A stretch of DNA of 34,800 nucleotides, from positions 1-34,800 of the forward strand of contig JACKBC010000057.1 of NCBI GenBank assembly GCA_020634755.1. Reading direction: 5' to 3'. Below, piece after piece: positions 1 to 7,725 of the stretch. Source of the stretch: Caldilineaceae bacterium (lineage in GTDB: Bacteria; Chloroflexota; Anaerolineae; Caldilineales; Caldilineaceae). The first letter of the stretch is position 1. Each line of letters opens with the position of its first letter. Both the position numbers and the translations under genes were made by a program. The notes under the pieces are model-generated. The model worked only from the letters and a program-made list of their open reading frames with translations, did not search any database and was not told where the DNA came from.

Positions 1-966
1 GTCAATTCAAGCGATAACGCCACGGCCACCTACAGCGGCACCTCTATGGCATCACCCCATGTGGCGGGGGCAGCTGCCCTCTATCTGGAACAGAATCCAT
101 TTGCTTCACCAGCAAATGTGTTTAACGCCTTGATTAACAATGCCTCTGCGGGCAAATTATCCAACATTGGCAATGGCTCGCCGAATCTGCTGCTCTACAC
201 TGGCTTTATTGCCGGCAACCCGAATCCCACGGCAACCCCTACCAATACACCAACGAATACACCGACTGCCACCTTGGCGCCCACCAATACGCCGATTCCT
301 ACCAATACACCAACGAACACACCGACCGCTACTTCGACGCCTACCAATACACCAGTTATTCCTGTGGACACGCCCGTGAATTCCACGGCTACGCCCACAC
401 CGACCAACACGCCGCTGCCGGTCCCGACTAATACGCCAACACCGGCTCCCACCGATGAACCGGTTGCCTGTGTGGATCTGGTGCAAAACGGCGATTTTGA
501 AGCAGCGGATGCTGGATGGAGCCAAAGCTCGCGATATGGCTATCAGCTTATTTGTGACGATGCACTTTGCGGCGCCAGCGTGACGCCTCACAGCGGACAA
601 CACTTGGCATGGCTGGGGGGGGCTAACCAGGAGCGCGCCGAAATCCGCCAGAATATAACCGTACCGGCCGGCGCATCGGCTAAGCTTTCCTATCAATATT
701 GGGTGGCTTCAACCGATGTTTGCGGCTATGACTTTGGCTACGTACGCGTGCGCACGGGCAACAGCACACAGACGCTGCAAAGCCACAACTTGTGCTCATC
801 CAACAATACAAATGGCTGGGTCAAAGGTGAAATCGATCTAAGCGCCTATGCCGGCCAGCAGATCACGCTGATCTTCCGCGCCGAAACAGACTACTGGGTG
901 CGCAGCAGCATCTTTGTTGATGATGTGCAGCTGCTCAGTGGAGCCAGTTGCGCCGTGACCAACTAA
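1..966 (+). CDS. Secreted subtilisin-like serine protease, C-terminal part (5' end outside window)
   Basis: The frame is open from base 1, so the start lies upstream of the window. Residues 13-20 of the visible part read GTSMASPH, the peptidase S8 signature; the catalytic serine is visible residue 15 (bases 43-45). The Asp and His of the triad must be upstream. After the rest of the catalytic domain (to about residue 75) comes a linker of about 75 residues built of T, P, N, A and S (TPTNTPT type). The end is a domain of about 165 residues beginning LVQNGDFEAADAGW, which resembles the jelly-roll, carbohydrate-binding-like C-terminal modules of secreted enzymes. The family hydrolyses peptide bonds; secretion and wall or polymer attachment are inferred from the linker and C-terminal module. 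It ends at TAA and is followed by a strong terminator. Protease identity is firm; the C-terminal module family is tentative. Confidence 0.9.
   Translation, partial: VNSSDNATATYSGTSMASPHVAGAAALYLEQNPFASPANVFNALINNASAGKLSNIGNGSPNLLLYTGFIAGNPNPTATPTNTPTNTPTATLAPTNTPIPTNTPTNTPTATSTPTNTPVIPVDTPVNSTATPTPTNTPLPVPTNTPTPAPTDEPVACVDLVQNGDFEAADAGWSQSSRYGYQLICDDALCGASVTPHSGQHLAWLGGANQERAEIRQNITVPAGASAKLSYQYWVASTDVCGYDFGYVRVRTGNSTQTLQSHNLCSSNNTNGWVKGEIDLSAYAGQQITLIFRAETDYWVRSSIFVDDVQLLSGASCAVTN
226..465 (+). repeat. Tandem repeats coding the Thr/Pro/Asn linker of the protease
   Basis: Imperfect repeats of units such as ACCAATACACCAACG translate to TNTPT/PTNTP. Codons vary between copies at third positions, so selection seems to act on protein composition as well as copying of DNA. 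Such linkers are common in secreted Chloroflexota proteins (family knowledge). Confidence 0.75.
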
Positions 967-1014
967 AGTGGGCTCGTTTTCAAGCCAACCGCACTGTAGC
1001 AAAATTTTGTCATA

Positions 1015-1056
1015 GCAAAAGGGGCGTAATTCCATGCGGAATTACGCCCCTTTTGC
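1015..1056. terminator. Bidirectional rho-independent terminator (19-bp perfect stem)
   Basis: Bases 1015-1033 pair perfectly with 1038-1056 around a 4-base loop (ATGC). The stem starts GCAAAAGGGGCG and ends CGCCCCTTTTGC, so either strand gives a GC-rich stem followed by T-rich sequence. It lies between the convergent protease and Gfo/Idh genes and can serve both. Confidence 0.92.
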
Positions 1057-1069
1057 TTGTTGGTTCATC

Positions 1070-2071
1070 TTATAATTTTACGATCTGTCCAGACTTAGCT
1101 GACTCATAAATGGCCAATACGCTGCGTAGAAAGTTGCGGCTCCAAGTGAGCGGCACAAGTGGGGCGGCGCCATCCAAAATACATGCCTCCATGGCTTGCA
1201 CCTCACACAGATAGGGATCGACGGCCGGCGTTACAATATTGGTGGAGCCGCCCGTGCTGAGGGTGAGCGTCATGCGGCTCTCTTTGCCAGACAGTCCTGG
1301 CTTCCAGGGCTCGATAATCTCCAGCGCGCCCTGGTCGCCCACAATATGTGTCCCTTCACGGAACGGCGTGCGGAAGCCAGAAGAAATCTGTGCGATGATG
1401 CCATTCTCAAAGCGCAACTGGGCGCGCATCCCTACATCCACACCGGTTTCACCCACAATCTGGCTGGCCCATACTTCTGCCGGCGCACCCGCCTGCGCCA
1501 TAACAATCGCCATGCTGTTGGGATAGACGCCCACATCCCACAGCGAACCGCCCTCGAGCGGCGCGCTGAGCCGAATGTTGCTGGAGCGCTCGGGCGGCAG
1601 ATAGAAGTGGAACCAGCTGTTGATTTGCTGAACTGTACCCAACTTGCCTGCCTGCACCATCTCCAATGCTTTGCGCGTTTGCGGATGATGCAAATACATA
1701 AACGCTTCGAAAATCGTCACACCGTTGGCATTGGCTGCTGCCTCCACCGCCGCCAAATCGGCCAGGTTGGTCACCAGCGGCTTTTCACACAGCACATGTT
1801 TGCCGGCCTGGGCTGCCTTTACGGTCCATTCCTTGTGTAGCGCATTGGGCAGCGGATTGTAGACCACGTCAATGTCAGGGTCGGCCAACATCTCTTCATA
1901 GCTGCCATAGGCTTTGGGGATGTTTTCGGCGGCGGCATAGTCGCGCGCGCGTTGACCATCGCGGCTGGCTACGGCGCTCAGTTCGCTGCGCGTGGCCTGG
2001 CGAATGGGATTTAGCAACGCTTTGTTAATATTGGCGGTTGAAATAATGCCCCAACGAATTTTTTGCGTCAT
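1070..2071 (-). CDS. Gfo/Idh/MocA family NAD(P)-dependent oxidoreductase
   Basis: The protein of 333 residues starts MTQKIRWGIISTANI, the N-terminal Rossmann strand-turn of the Gfo/Idh/MocA family, and carries the diagnostic EKP motif in HVLCEKPLVTN. The C-terminal half is the family's alpha/beta substrate-binding domain. These enzymes oxidise or reduce sugars, inositols or related polyols with NAD(P); the substrate cannot be read here. An upstream in-frame ATG at 2113 would add 14 residues without family similarity, so the start at 2071 is preferred, with a weak GGGAAA ribosome site. It is transcribed alone, convergent with the protease and divergent from the SDR gene. Confidence 0.9.
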   Translation of the reverse strand: MTQKIRWGIISTANINKALLNPIRQATRSELSAVASRDGQRARDYAAAENIPKAYGSYEEMLADPDIDVVYNPLPNALHKEWTVKAAQAGKHVLCEKPLVTNLADLAAVEAAANANGVTIFEAFMYLHHPQTRKALEMVQAGKLGTVQQINSWFHFYLPPERSSNIRLSAPLEGGSLWDVGVYPNSMAIVMAQAGAPAEVWASQIVGETGVDVGMRAQLRFENGIIAQISSGFRTPFREGTHIVGDQGALEIIEPWKPGLSGKESRMTLTLSTGGSTNIVTPAVDPYLCEVQAMEACILDGAAPLVPLTWSRNFLRSVLAIYESAKSGQIVKL

Positions 2072-2402
2072 GATAATTTCCCGATCGGTTTTGTGTATAT
2101 ATGGCTTACGCAAGCCCAGTGTAAATGCCGCCCGGAGAGGCTGTCTTGTCCTGGCAGACCACGGGCGCTGCGTAAGTCGCGCTTATTGGGCTCCGCATGC
2201 AAACGGTCATTTTGCAGAGGGCAAATCTCAGTCAAGTAGTGGCTGTTTGCATCTCAAGCTGTCGTCTCAATTTGAATGGCGGCGCTCTATGGGTGAATTA
2301 ACTTGCTCACTCTATTCTAATCTTTTATCCTAATAGGAGCAAGGCTCATTTGAGTCGAGACTTATGCAAGCCTACATCTGCAAATCTTCCACGAGGAACC
2401 CT
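2072..2402. other. Divergent intergenic region between Gfo/Idh and SDR genes
   Basis: About 330 bases without a credible gene. It must hold the promoters for both divergent genes. The half next to the SDR gene is AT-rich, but I found no -35/-10 pair I would defend. A GAGGA ribosome site lies just before the SDR start at 2403. Nothing else is recognisable. Confidence 0.5.
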
Positions 2403-3419
2403 ATGAAAATATTGGTGACAGGCATTTCAGGACGTATCGGGGCAAATCTGGCCAAGGCGTTGATTGACGCTGGTCATGACGTGCGTGGGCTGGTATGGGC
2501 CAATGACCGGCGCTCTAACAAGCTGGCGGCGTTGGATGCAGAGCTGGTTGATGGCTCGCTGGTCAACGCCGCGGACGTGAACCGCGCCATGCAGGACATA
2601 GAGGCGGTTTACCATTTGGGCGCCGCGTTTCAAGGAGGTGGACCTTTTAGCCATACGGACTACTTTGAGATCAACGTGCGCGGTACGTTCAATATGCTGG
2701 AAGCCGCAGCCGCTGCACCCAACTTGCAGCACTTCTTTTTTGCCAGTACCGACGCCATTTATAGCAAATATCTGCCCGAGGGCATAGCAGAACCGATTCA
2801 CGAAGATCGGATGCCGATCCTGCCCGGAGGGATGTACGCTTTGTCCAAGGTACTGGGTGAAGATTTGTGCCGTGGCTATCTGCACAATCAGAAGCTCCCC
2901 ATCACCATCTTTCGCTTTGCGCTGGCCGTGGCCGGTGATGAGATTTTACGCTTTCCGCAATTTTATCTGCCCTATTGGCTCAAACTTTATGCGCAAAAAG
3001 AGAGCGATGCCGCCATGCAATGTTATGAGCAGCTTCTGGCTCACGAAAGCGAACCGGAGCTTTTGGTGCTGGCCCGCGATGAGGCGGGACGCACCTATAA
3101 AAAGCACATTGCCGATGTGCGCGACATTGTGTTGGGCATGCTCTGTGGCCTCAACAACGCGCGGGCCATTGGCGAAACTTTCCAGCTGGCCGCGCCTGCG
3201 CCATACACCTGGGCCGAAACCATTCCCTACCTGGCCCAAAAATTGGGCCTCGATTACATCGACATGCGTTTTCCCGATCACAACCCCACCTATTACGAGT
3301 TTGATTTGTCTAAAGGCGCCGACCTGCTCAACTATCATCCGCAGTGGGACATCTTTAAAATGATCGACTCTGCCCTGGCCTTTCGCCAAGGTGTGGCGCA
3401 GGACGTTCTGCCCGTTTAG
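2403..3419 (+). CDS. NAD-dependent epimerase/dehydratase (extended SDR)
   Basis: The 338-residue protein begins MKILVTGISGRIGANLAKAL, the extended-SDR glycine-rich dinucleotide-binding motif TGxxGxxG. The YxxxK catalytic pair is in GGMYALSKVLGED, preceded by FFFASTDAIY, which supplies the conserved Ser/Thr. Family members epimerise, dehydrate or reduce nucleotide sugars or sugar lactones. An in-frame ATG at 2364 would add 13 residues, but the GAGGA site a few bases before 2403 and the start of the family fold decide for 2403. The stop codon abuts the next gene, an MBL-fold hydrolase, so the two are probably co-transcribed. Substrate unknown. Confidence 0.9.
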   Translation: MKILVTGISGRIGANLAKALIDAGHDVRGLVWANDRRSNKLAALDAELVDGSLVNAADVNRAMQDIEAVYHLGAAFQGGGPFSHTDYFEINVRGTFNMLEAAAAAPNLQHFFFASTDAIYSKYLPEGIAEPIHEDRMPILPGGMYALSKVLGEDLCRGYLHNQKLPITIFRFALAVAGDEILRFPQFYLPYWLKLYAQKESDAAMQCYEQLLAHESEPELLVLARDEAGRTYKKHIADVRDIVLGMLCGLNNARAIGETFQLAAPAPYTWAETIPYLAQKLGLDYIDMRFPDHNPTYYEFDLSKGADLLNYHPQWDIFKMIDSALAFRQGVAQDVLPV

Positions 3420-3445
3420 TGAACCATCCCAGAGACCCATTCCCC

Positions 3446-4309
3446 ATGAACCAATCATCCAATCTCATCCAGCCCATTCTCGTCCATGACCGTCTGCTGA
3501 CCAGCATGCACCAAGGGGCAACCGCCAATGATGATGCCCTGCGCCTTTGGTGGCTGGGGCAGAGCGGTTATTTAGTGCAATGGCGCGGCGCGCATCTGCT
3601 TTTAGACCCCTACTTGTCTGACTCACTCACCCGCAAATATGCCGACACACAAAAGCCCCACATCCGCATGACGGAAATTCCCATAGCGCCTGCACAGCTG
3701 GACTTTATTGATGTGGTCACTTCCAGCCACAACCATACGGATCATCTGGATGCTGACACGCTCGGCCCGCTGCTAAAGGCCAATCCAGAAATGGCGATTA
3801 TTGTGGCGGCGGCCAATGGCGAATTTGCGGCCCATCGACTTCAGGTGGCGCCCACCCGCCTGACCCCCATTGCGCTGGATAGGCCCATTTCGGTGGGACC
3901 GTTTACGCTTCACGCGGTGCCCGCCGCCCACGAAGCGCTGGAACAAGATGAAGCGGGGCGCCACAAGTTTATCGGGTTGGTCGTCGAGGTGGGACCGTGG
4001 ACTATTTATCACAGTGGCGACACGCTGCGCTATCCCGGCATGGCAGAACGGCTGCGCCACTGGTCTATTGATTTGGCCATTTTGCCCATTAATGGGCGCG
4101 ATCCCCAGCGCGGCGTGGCGGGTAATCTCTCCGGCGAAGAGGCGGTCCAGCTGGCGTTGGACATCGGCGCCCGGCGCGTGATTCCCTGTCACTACGACAT
4201 GTTTACCTTCAATACAGTCTCTCCCGCTGCCTTTGTCCAAGCAGCCGCAGCGCAAGCACAAGCTTATACCGTTCTGCAGTGTGGCGAAGAATTCACGTTG
4301 TCACAATAG
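3446..4309 (+). CDS. MBL-fold metal-dependent hydrolase (UlaG-like)
   Basis: This 287-residue protein carries the metallo-beta-lactamase motif HxHxDH in SSHNHTDHLD, then HSGDT and PCHYDMF, which supply further metal ligands. Starting LWWLGQSGYLV and DPYLS place it near UlaG/YtnP-like lactonase-type hydrolases, typically lactone or phosphodiester hydrolases that bind Zn or Mn. UlaG opens L-ascorbate-6-phosphate lactone, but that substrate cannot be claimed here. The start is uncertain: GTG at 3419, overlapping the SDR stop, would add nine residues; ATG 3446 is chosen because no ribosome site precedes the GTG. With the SDR it could act on a sugar lactone (inference). Confidence 0.87.
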   Translation: MNQSSNLIQPILVHDRLLTSMHQGATANDDALRLWWLGQSGYLVQWRGAHLLLDPYLSDSLTRKYADTQKPHIRMTEIPIAPAQLDFIDVVTSSHNHTDHLDADTLGPLLKANPEMAIIVAAANGEFAAHRLQVAPTRLTPIALDRPISVGPFTLHAVPAAHEALEQDEAGRHKFIGLVVEVGPWTIYHSGDTLRYPGMAERLRHWSIDLAILPINGRDPQRGVAGNLSGEEAVQLALDIGARRVIPCHYDMFTFNTVSPAAFVQAAAAQAQAYTVLQCGEEFTLSQ

Positions 4310-4310
4310 A

Positions 4311-4340
4311 TTGACAAGAGATTGACAAGACGAGTACGAT
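4311..4340 (+). promoter_or_regulatory. Candidate -35/-10 promoter and TTGACAAGA direct repeat
   Basis: TTGACA at 4311-4316 is followed, 18 bases on, by TACGAT at 4335-4340. TTGACAAGA occurs twice (4311 and 4322), 11 bases apart, roughly one helical turn. It could be a promoter for the coaE operon with a long leader, or a repeated binding site. Confidence 0.4.
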
Positions 4341-4466
4341 GGGCGGCGAATGAAGCAGCGCCGCCTGTAGTTGGATGCTCCTGCCGCCAATCAGGCCCTT
4401 ACCATTTGAAACACGTTTTCTCTGTCGTTTTCAAACAAATCTCAAACACTCTGGAACCTATGATGA

Positions 4467-4475
4467 TGTTATAAT
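4467..4475 (+). promoter_or_regulatory. Extended -10 promoter upstream of coaE
   Basis: TGTTATAAT matches the extended -10 consensus TGnTATAAT exactly. No good -35 lies at the right distance, as is usual for this class. Transcription would start near 4482, giving a leader of about 80 bases before the coaE start at 4565. Confidence 0.55.
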
Positions 4476-4564
4476 TAGCGGGAATGCGTGCTTGGTTGAG
4501 CGCGCTTTTTCGTGTAAACTGCATGCAATAGTTGAAACCATCCAGATTTTGCCACAGTGAGTCT

Positions 4565-5191
4565 ATGCGTTTATCTGAGCCCTTTGTCATTGGTTTGACC
4601 GGAAATATTGCCACGGGAAAAAGCACCGTGCTGGCCTGGCTGGCCAAACGGGGTGCTTATGTGCTGGATGCGGATAAGTTGGGTCACGCGGCCATTGCAC
4701 CTGGCGGACCAGCGTATCAGGCCGTGTTGCAGGCGTTTGGCGCTGAATTGGCCAAAACCGACGGCGCGATTGACCGCAAGGCGCTGGGCGATCTGGTGTT
4801 TGCCGATGCCCAAGCCCTTAAAAAGCTGGAGGCGATTACGCATCCAGCGGTTTTTGAATTGGCGCGTGAAGCTATCCAGCAGAGCCAGGCCCAAGTGGTG
4901 GTGTTAGAAGCCATCAAGCTGTTAGATGGCGGCGCCACCTATGCGCTGTGTAATGAGGTGTGGGTGATCACATCCAGCCAGGAAACACAGTTGCAGCGGC
5001 TCAAAGCGTCGCGCGGCATGGCGCGGGAAGAGGCGTTGGCGCGCATGCAGGCGCAGTCTTCACAGGAATTTAAGGTCAGCCGGGCCGACCGCGTGATTCA
5101 GAATGACGGTAGTGAAGCTGAACTGGAAGCGCAACTTGAATTGCTTTGGCAGGATGTGCAGCATAAATTAGAAACCGCGGCTGAGAATTAA
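4565..5191 (+). CDS. coaE: Dephospho-CoA kinase
   Basis: CoaE phosphorylates the 3'-hydroxyl of dephospho-CoA with ATP, the last step of coenzyme A synthesis, in the cytosol. The 208-residue protein has the P-loop GNIATGKST (residues 13-21), the family segment LDADKLGHAAI after it, a central LEAIKLLDGG strand, the lid region with RLKASRGMAREEALAR, and the C-terminal RADRVIQNDGSEAEL. The length is normal for the family. The start at 4565 places the P-loop at the usual distance; an earlier ATG at 4532 adds unrelated residues. It is first in a probable operon with a small membrane protein, dnaJ and an alcohol dehydrogenase. Confidence 0.95.
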   Translation: MRLSEPFVIGLTGNIATGKSTVLAWLAKRGAYVLDADKLGHAAIAPGGPAYQAVLQAFGAELAKTDGAIDRKALGDLVFADAQALKKLEAITHPAVFELAREAIQQSQAQVVVLEAIKLLDGGATYALCNEVWVITSSQETQLQRLKASRGMAREEALARMQAQSSQEFKVSRADRVIQNDGSEAELEAQLELLWQDVQHKLETAAEN

Positions 5192-5274
5192 ATGCAGATT
5201 GCTGGAATGGTTGCTCTTCTGCTGTGAACTTGCATAAGCTACACGGGATGTAAACAACACAGGCAAAAATTTTA

Positions 5275-5466
5275 ATGAGTATGTTGAAACAGTTTTGGAA
5301 TGATCATCCGGTGCTTTCAAACTGGCTGATATTGGCTGTAGGCATGTTGGTCATTCTTTATTTTAGCGCCCGCCACGTCGGATTCTTGCCCAATCAGTGG
5401 GCTGCTCTCATGGGCGCGACGGTGGTGCTGGCCGGATTGTGCGCATGGATTATTAGCTGGGAATAG
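5275..5466 (+). CDS. Small two-TM membrane protein, unknown function
   Basis: I do not recognise this family. The 63-residue product is mostly hydrophobic, with two likely membrane helices (about residues 17-32 and 43-60) joined by a short polar turn containing ARHVGFLPNQ. It ends eight bases before the dnaJ start, which supports it as a real, translated gene in that operon. ATG codons at 5275 and 5281 are both possible starts; neither has a clear ribosome site. No function can be assigned. Confidence 0.6.
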   Translation: MSMLKQFWNDHPVLSNWLILAVGMLVILYFSARHVGFLPNQWAALMGATVVLAGLCAWIISWE

Positions 5467-5474
5467 CATTCATT

Positions 5475-6596
5475 ATGGACAAGCGTGACTATTACGAAGT
5501 GTTAGAAGTTGACCGCAATGTAGACAAAAATACGCTGAAAAAGGCGTTTCGTAAGCTGGCGCAGCAGTATCACCCAGATGTGAACAAGACGTCCGAAGCG
5601 GAAGCGCGTTTTAAAGAGATCAATGAAGCGTATCAGGTGCTAAATGATGACCAGCGGCGGGCTGTTTATGATCGCTACGGACACGCCGGGTTGCAGGGCA
5701 ATGGCGGCTTTGGCGCCGACATGGGTGGCTTTGGCGACCTGGGCAGCATCTTCGAGGAATTCTTCTCGGGCTTTGCTGGCGGCTCTACGTCCTCGCGGCG
5801 CAATGCGCCGCGGCGTGGCGCCGATCTGCGCGCCGACATCAAAATTAGCTTTGAAGAGGCAGCCTTCGGCACCGATTACATGCTGGAAGTGCCGCGCATG
5901 GAGCCGTGTGATTTGTGTGATGGTAGCGGAGCCGAACCGGGCAGCACGCCGGTGCGCTGCTCCACCTGCAGCGGCACGGGCGAAGTGCAGCGCCGCCAAC
6001 AAAGCCCGCTCTTTGGCATGGTGGTCACATCCACTACTTGCCCCACTTGTGGGGGCGCCGGAGAGATAATCTCTTCGCCATGCAGCAAGTGCAAAGGTCA
6101 AAAGCGGCTGCGCAAGACGCGCAAGCTCAATGTGAAGATTCCTGCTGGGGTGGACGATGGGACGCGCATCAAGCTGGCTGGTGAAGGTGAAGCAGGCCAA
6201 AATGGTGGCCCTCCCGGCGGACTATATGTGATTGTGTCGGTTGAGCCGCATCCCGTTTTTGTGCGCGACGAGTTTGATCTGCGTATGGAGGTGCCCATTA
6301 GCTTTACGCAGGCCGCGCTGGGCGCCACGTTGCGCGTGCCGCTGCTAGATGGTGACGAGGACGAATTAGAAATCCCCGCTGGCACCCAAACGGGCAAAGT
6401 ATTCCGCAAGCGCGGCTTGGGCATCCCCCGCTTGCAGCGCAGCGGCCGCGGCGACATGTTGGTGACTGTGCGTGTGGTCACCCCAACCAAGCTAACGCCG
6501 GAGCAGGAAGCATTATTGCGCCAGCTTTCCAAATCGTTTGATGAATCAGTTGCTGCGCCCCAAAAAGGGCTGTTTGACCGTATATTTGGCACTTAA
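5475..6596 (+). CDS. dnaJ: Chaperone protein DnaJ (Hsp40, type I)
   Basis: DnaJ delivers unfolded clients to DnaK and stimulates its ATPase. The 373-residue protein has all type I domains in order: J domain (residues 4-70) with the HPD triad at 33-35, a Gly/Phe region (about 73-105), and a zinc domain with four CxxCxGxG-type repeats starting at Cys 145, 162, 189 and 203. The fourth reads CSKCKGQK, a usual degenerate form. The C-terminal client-binding and dimerisation domains follow (to about 345). No dnaK or grpE is in the window, so this may be one of several DnaJ copies. The spacing to its neighbours (8 and 13 bases) indicates co-transcription. Confidence 0.96.
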   Translation: MDKRDYYEVLEVDRNVDKNTLKKAFRKLAQQYHPDVNKTSEAEARFKEINEAYQVLNDDQRRAVYDRYGHAGLQGNGGFGADMGGFGDLGSIFEEFFSGFAGGSTSSRRNAPRRGADLRADIKISFEEAAFGTDYMLEVPRMEPCDLCDGSGAEPGSTPVRCSTCSGTGEVQRRQQSPLFGMVVTSTTCPTCGGAGEIISSPCSKCKGQKRLRKTRKLNVKIPAGVDDGTRIKLAGEGEAGQNGGPPGGLYVIVSVEPHPVFVRDEFDLRMEVPISFTQAALGATLRVPLLDGDEDELEIPAGTQTGKVFRKRGLGIPRLQRSGRGDMLVTVRVVTPTKLTPEQEALLRQLSKSFDESVAAPQKGLFDRIFGT

Positions 6597-6609
6597 GGAG
6601 AACCTAAGT

Positions 6610-7641
6610 ATGAAAGCCCTCATGTTAACGGCGTATAATGAATTTGAATTTATGGATGTGCCTGTCCCCGAAATCGGCGCTGACGATGTGCTCGTGCAGG
6701 TGAAAGCGTGTGGAATCTGCGGTAGCGATATTCACGGCATGGACGGTAGCTCGGGCCGACGCATTCCGCCACTGATTATGGGCCATGAAGCGGCCGGCGT
6801 CATCAGCCAGGTGGGCGCCAATGTCACGCAGTGGCAGGTGGGCGATCGCGTCACCTTTGACTCAATGATTTCATGTGGCAACTGCTACTTTTGCCGCCGC
6901 GGCGAGCCCAATTTGTGCGACGACCGTCGTGTGTTGGGCGTGTCGCCGGGCGACTACCGGCAGCATGGCGCTTTTGCTGAATACGTGGCGCTGCCCCAGC
7001 GCATTCTTTTCCCGCTGCCAGACCAGCTGAGTTTTGAGCACGCTAGCATGGCCGAACCGGTCTCCATTGCGTCGCACGCCGTCAATATTACGCCGCTCGC
7101 GCTGGGTGATAGTGCGGTGGTTATCGGCGCCGGCATGATTGGGAACTTGGTGATCCAGGCGCTGCGGTTGGCCGGCTGCGGTCAGATCATTGCCGTGGAT
7201 CTGGATGCCAGCAAACTGGAAGTGGCGCGTGAAGTGGGCGCCACGCACACGTTGGTGGCCAATCAGTGTGACGTACCAGAAGAGGTGCGCAAATTGACTG
7301 GCGGGCGCGGCGCCGATATGGCTTTTGAGGCTGTAGGAATCTCGGCCGCAGTCAAGAGCGCAGTGGATAGCGTGCGCAAAGGTGGTTCGGTCACGCTGGT
7401 GGGGAATTTGGCCGCCAAAATCGATTTTCCGCTACAGTCGGTGGTGACGCGTGAGATCACGCTTTACGGCTCTTGCGGCATCAATGGGGAATATCCGGCC
7501 ACGCTGGAGCTGATTGCCAGCGGCAAAATTAACGTAGATGCGTTGATTACCAACGTGGCGCCGCTCAATGAAGGGGGCGATTGGTTCCACCGCCTTTATG
7601 ATCAAGAGCCGGGCCTGATGAAGGTGATTTTGAAGCCGTAA
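6610..7641 (+). CDS. Zinc-dependent medium-chain alcohol/polyol dehydrogenase
   Basis: A 343-residue MDR-superfamily enzyme. The catalytic zinc ligands are in KACGICGSDIHG and GHEAAG, the structural zinc cysteines in CGNCYFCRRGEPNLC, and the NAD site is GAGMIG followed by IAVDLD, whose Asp favours NAD over NADP. It resembles sorbitol/threonine-dehydrogenase-like members that oxidise secondary alcohols; the substrate is not readable. The start is fixed by AAGGAG eight bases before ATG 6610; ATG 6538 lies inside dnaJ. It is last in the coaE-dnaJ operon and ends just before a strong terminator. Confidence 0.93.
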   Translation: MKALMLTAYNEFEFMDVPVPEIGADDVLVQVKACGICGSDIHGMDGSSGRRIPPLIMGHEAAGVISQVGANVTQWQVGDRVTFDSMISCGNCYFCRRGEPNLCDDRRVLGVSPGDYRQHGAFAEYVALPQRILFPLPDQLSFEHASMAEPVSIASHAVNITPLALGDSAVVIGAGMIGNLVIQALRLAGCGQIIAVDLDASKLEVAREVGATHTLVANQCDVPEEVRKLTGGRGADMAFEAVGISAAVKSAVDSVRKGGSVTLVGNLAAKIDFPLQSVVTREITLYGSCGINGEYPATLELIASGKINVDALITNVAPLNEGGDWFHRLYDQEPGLMKVILKP

Positions 7642-7672
7642 GACTTTATGGTTGCGGATGCTAAAACTGAAC

Positions 7673-7707
7673 AAAAAAGCGGATGGTCGATAGCCATCCG
7701 CTTTTTT
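7673..7707. terminator. Bidirectional rho-independent terminator
   Basis: Bases 7673-7686 (A6 then GCGGATGG) pair perfectly with 7694-7707 (CCATCCGC then T6) around a 7-base loop. The A and T tracts make it work in both directions, between the convergent dehydrogenase and the solenoid/HHH protein gene. Confidence 0.93.
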
Positions 7708-7725
7708 TGTTTCACTACATTCTGT

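Noticed and set aside
4375..4560. Open frame of 61 codons upstream of coaE
   Set aside because: It has no ribosome site or recognisable protein features and overlaps a good extended -10 promoter.
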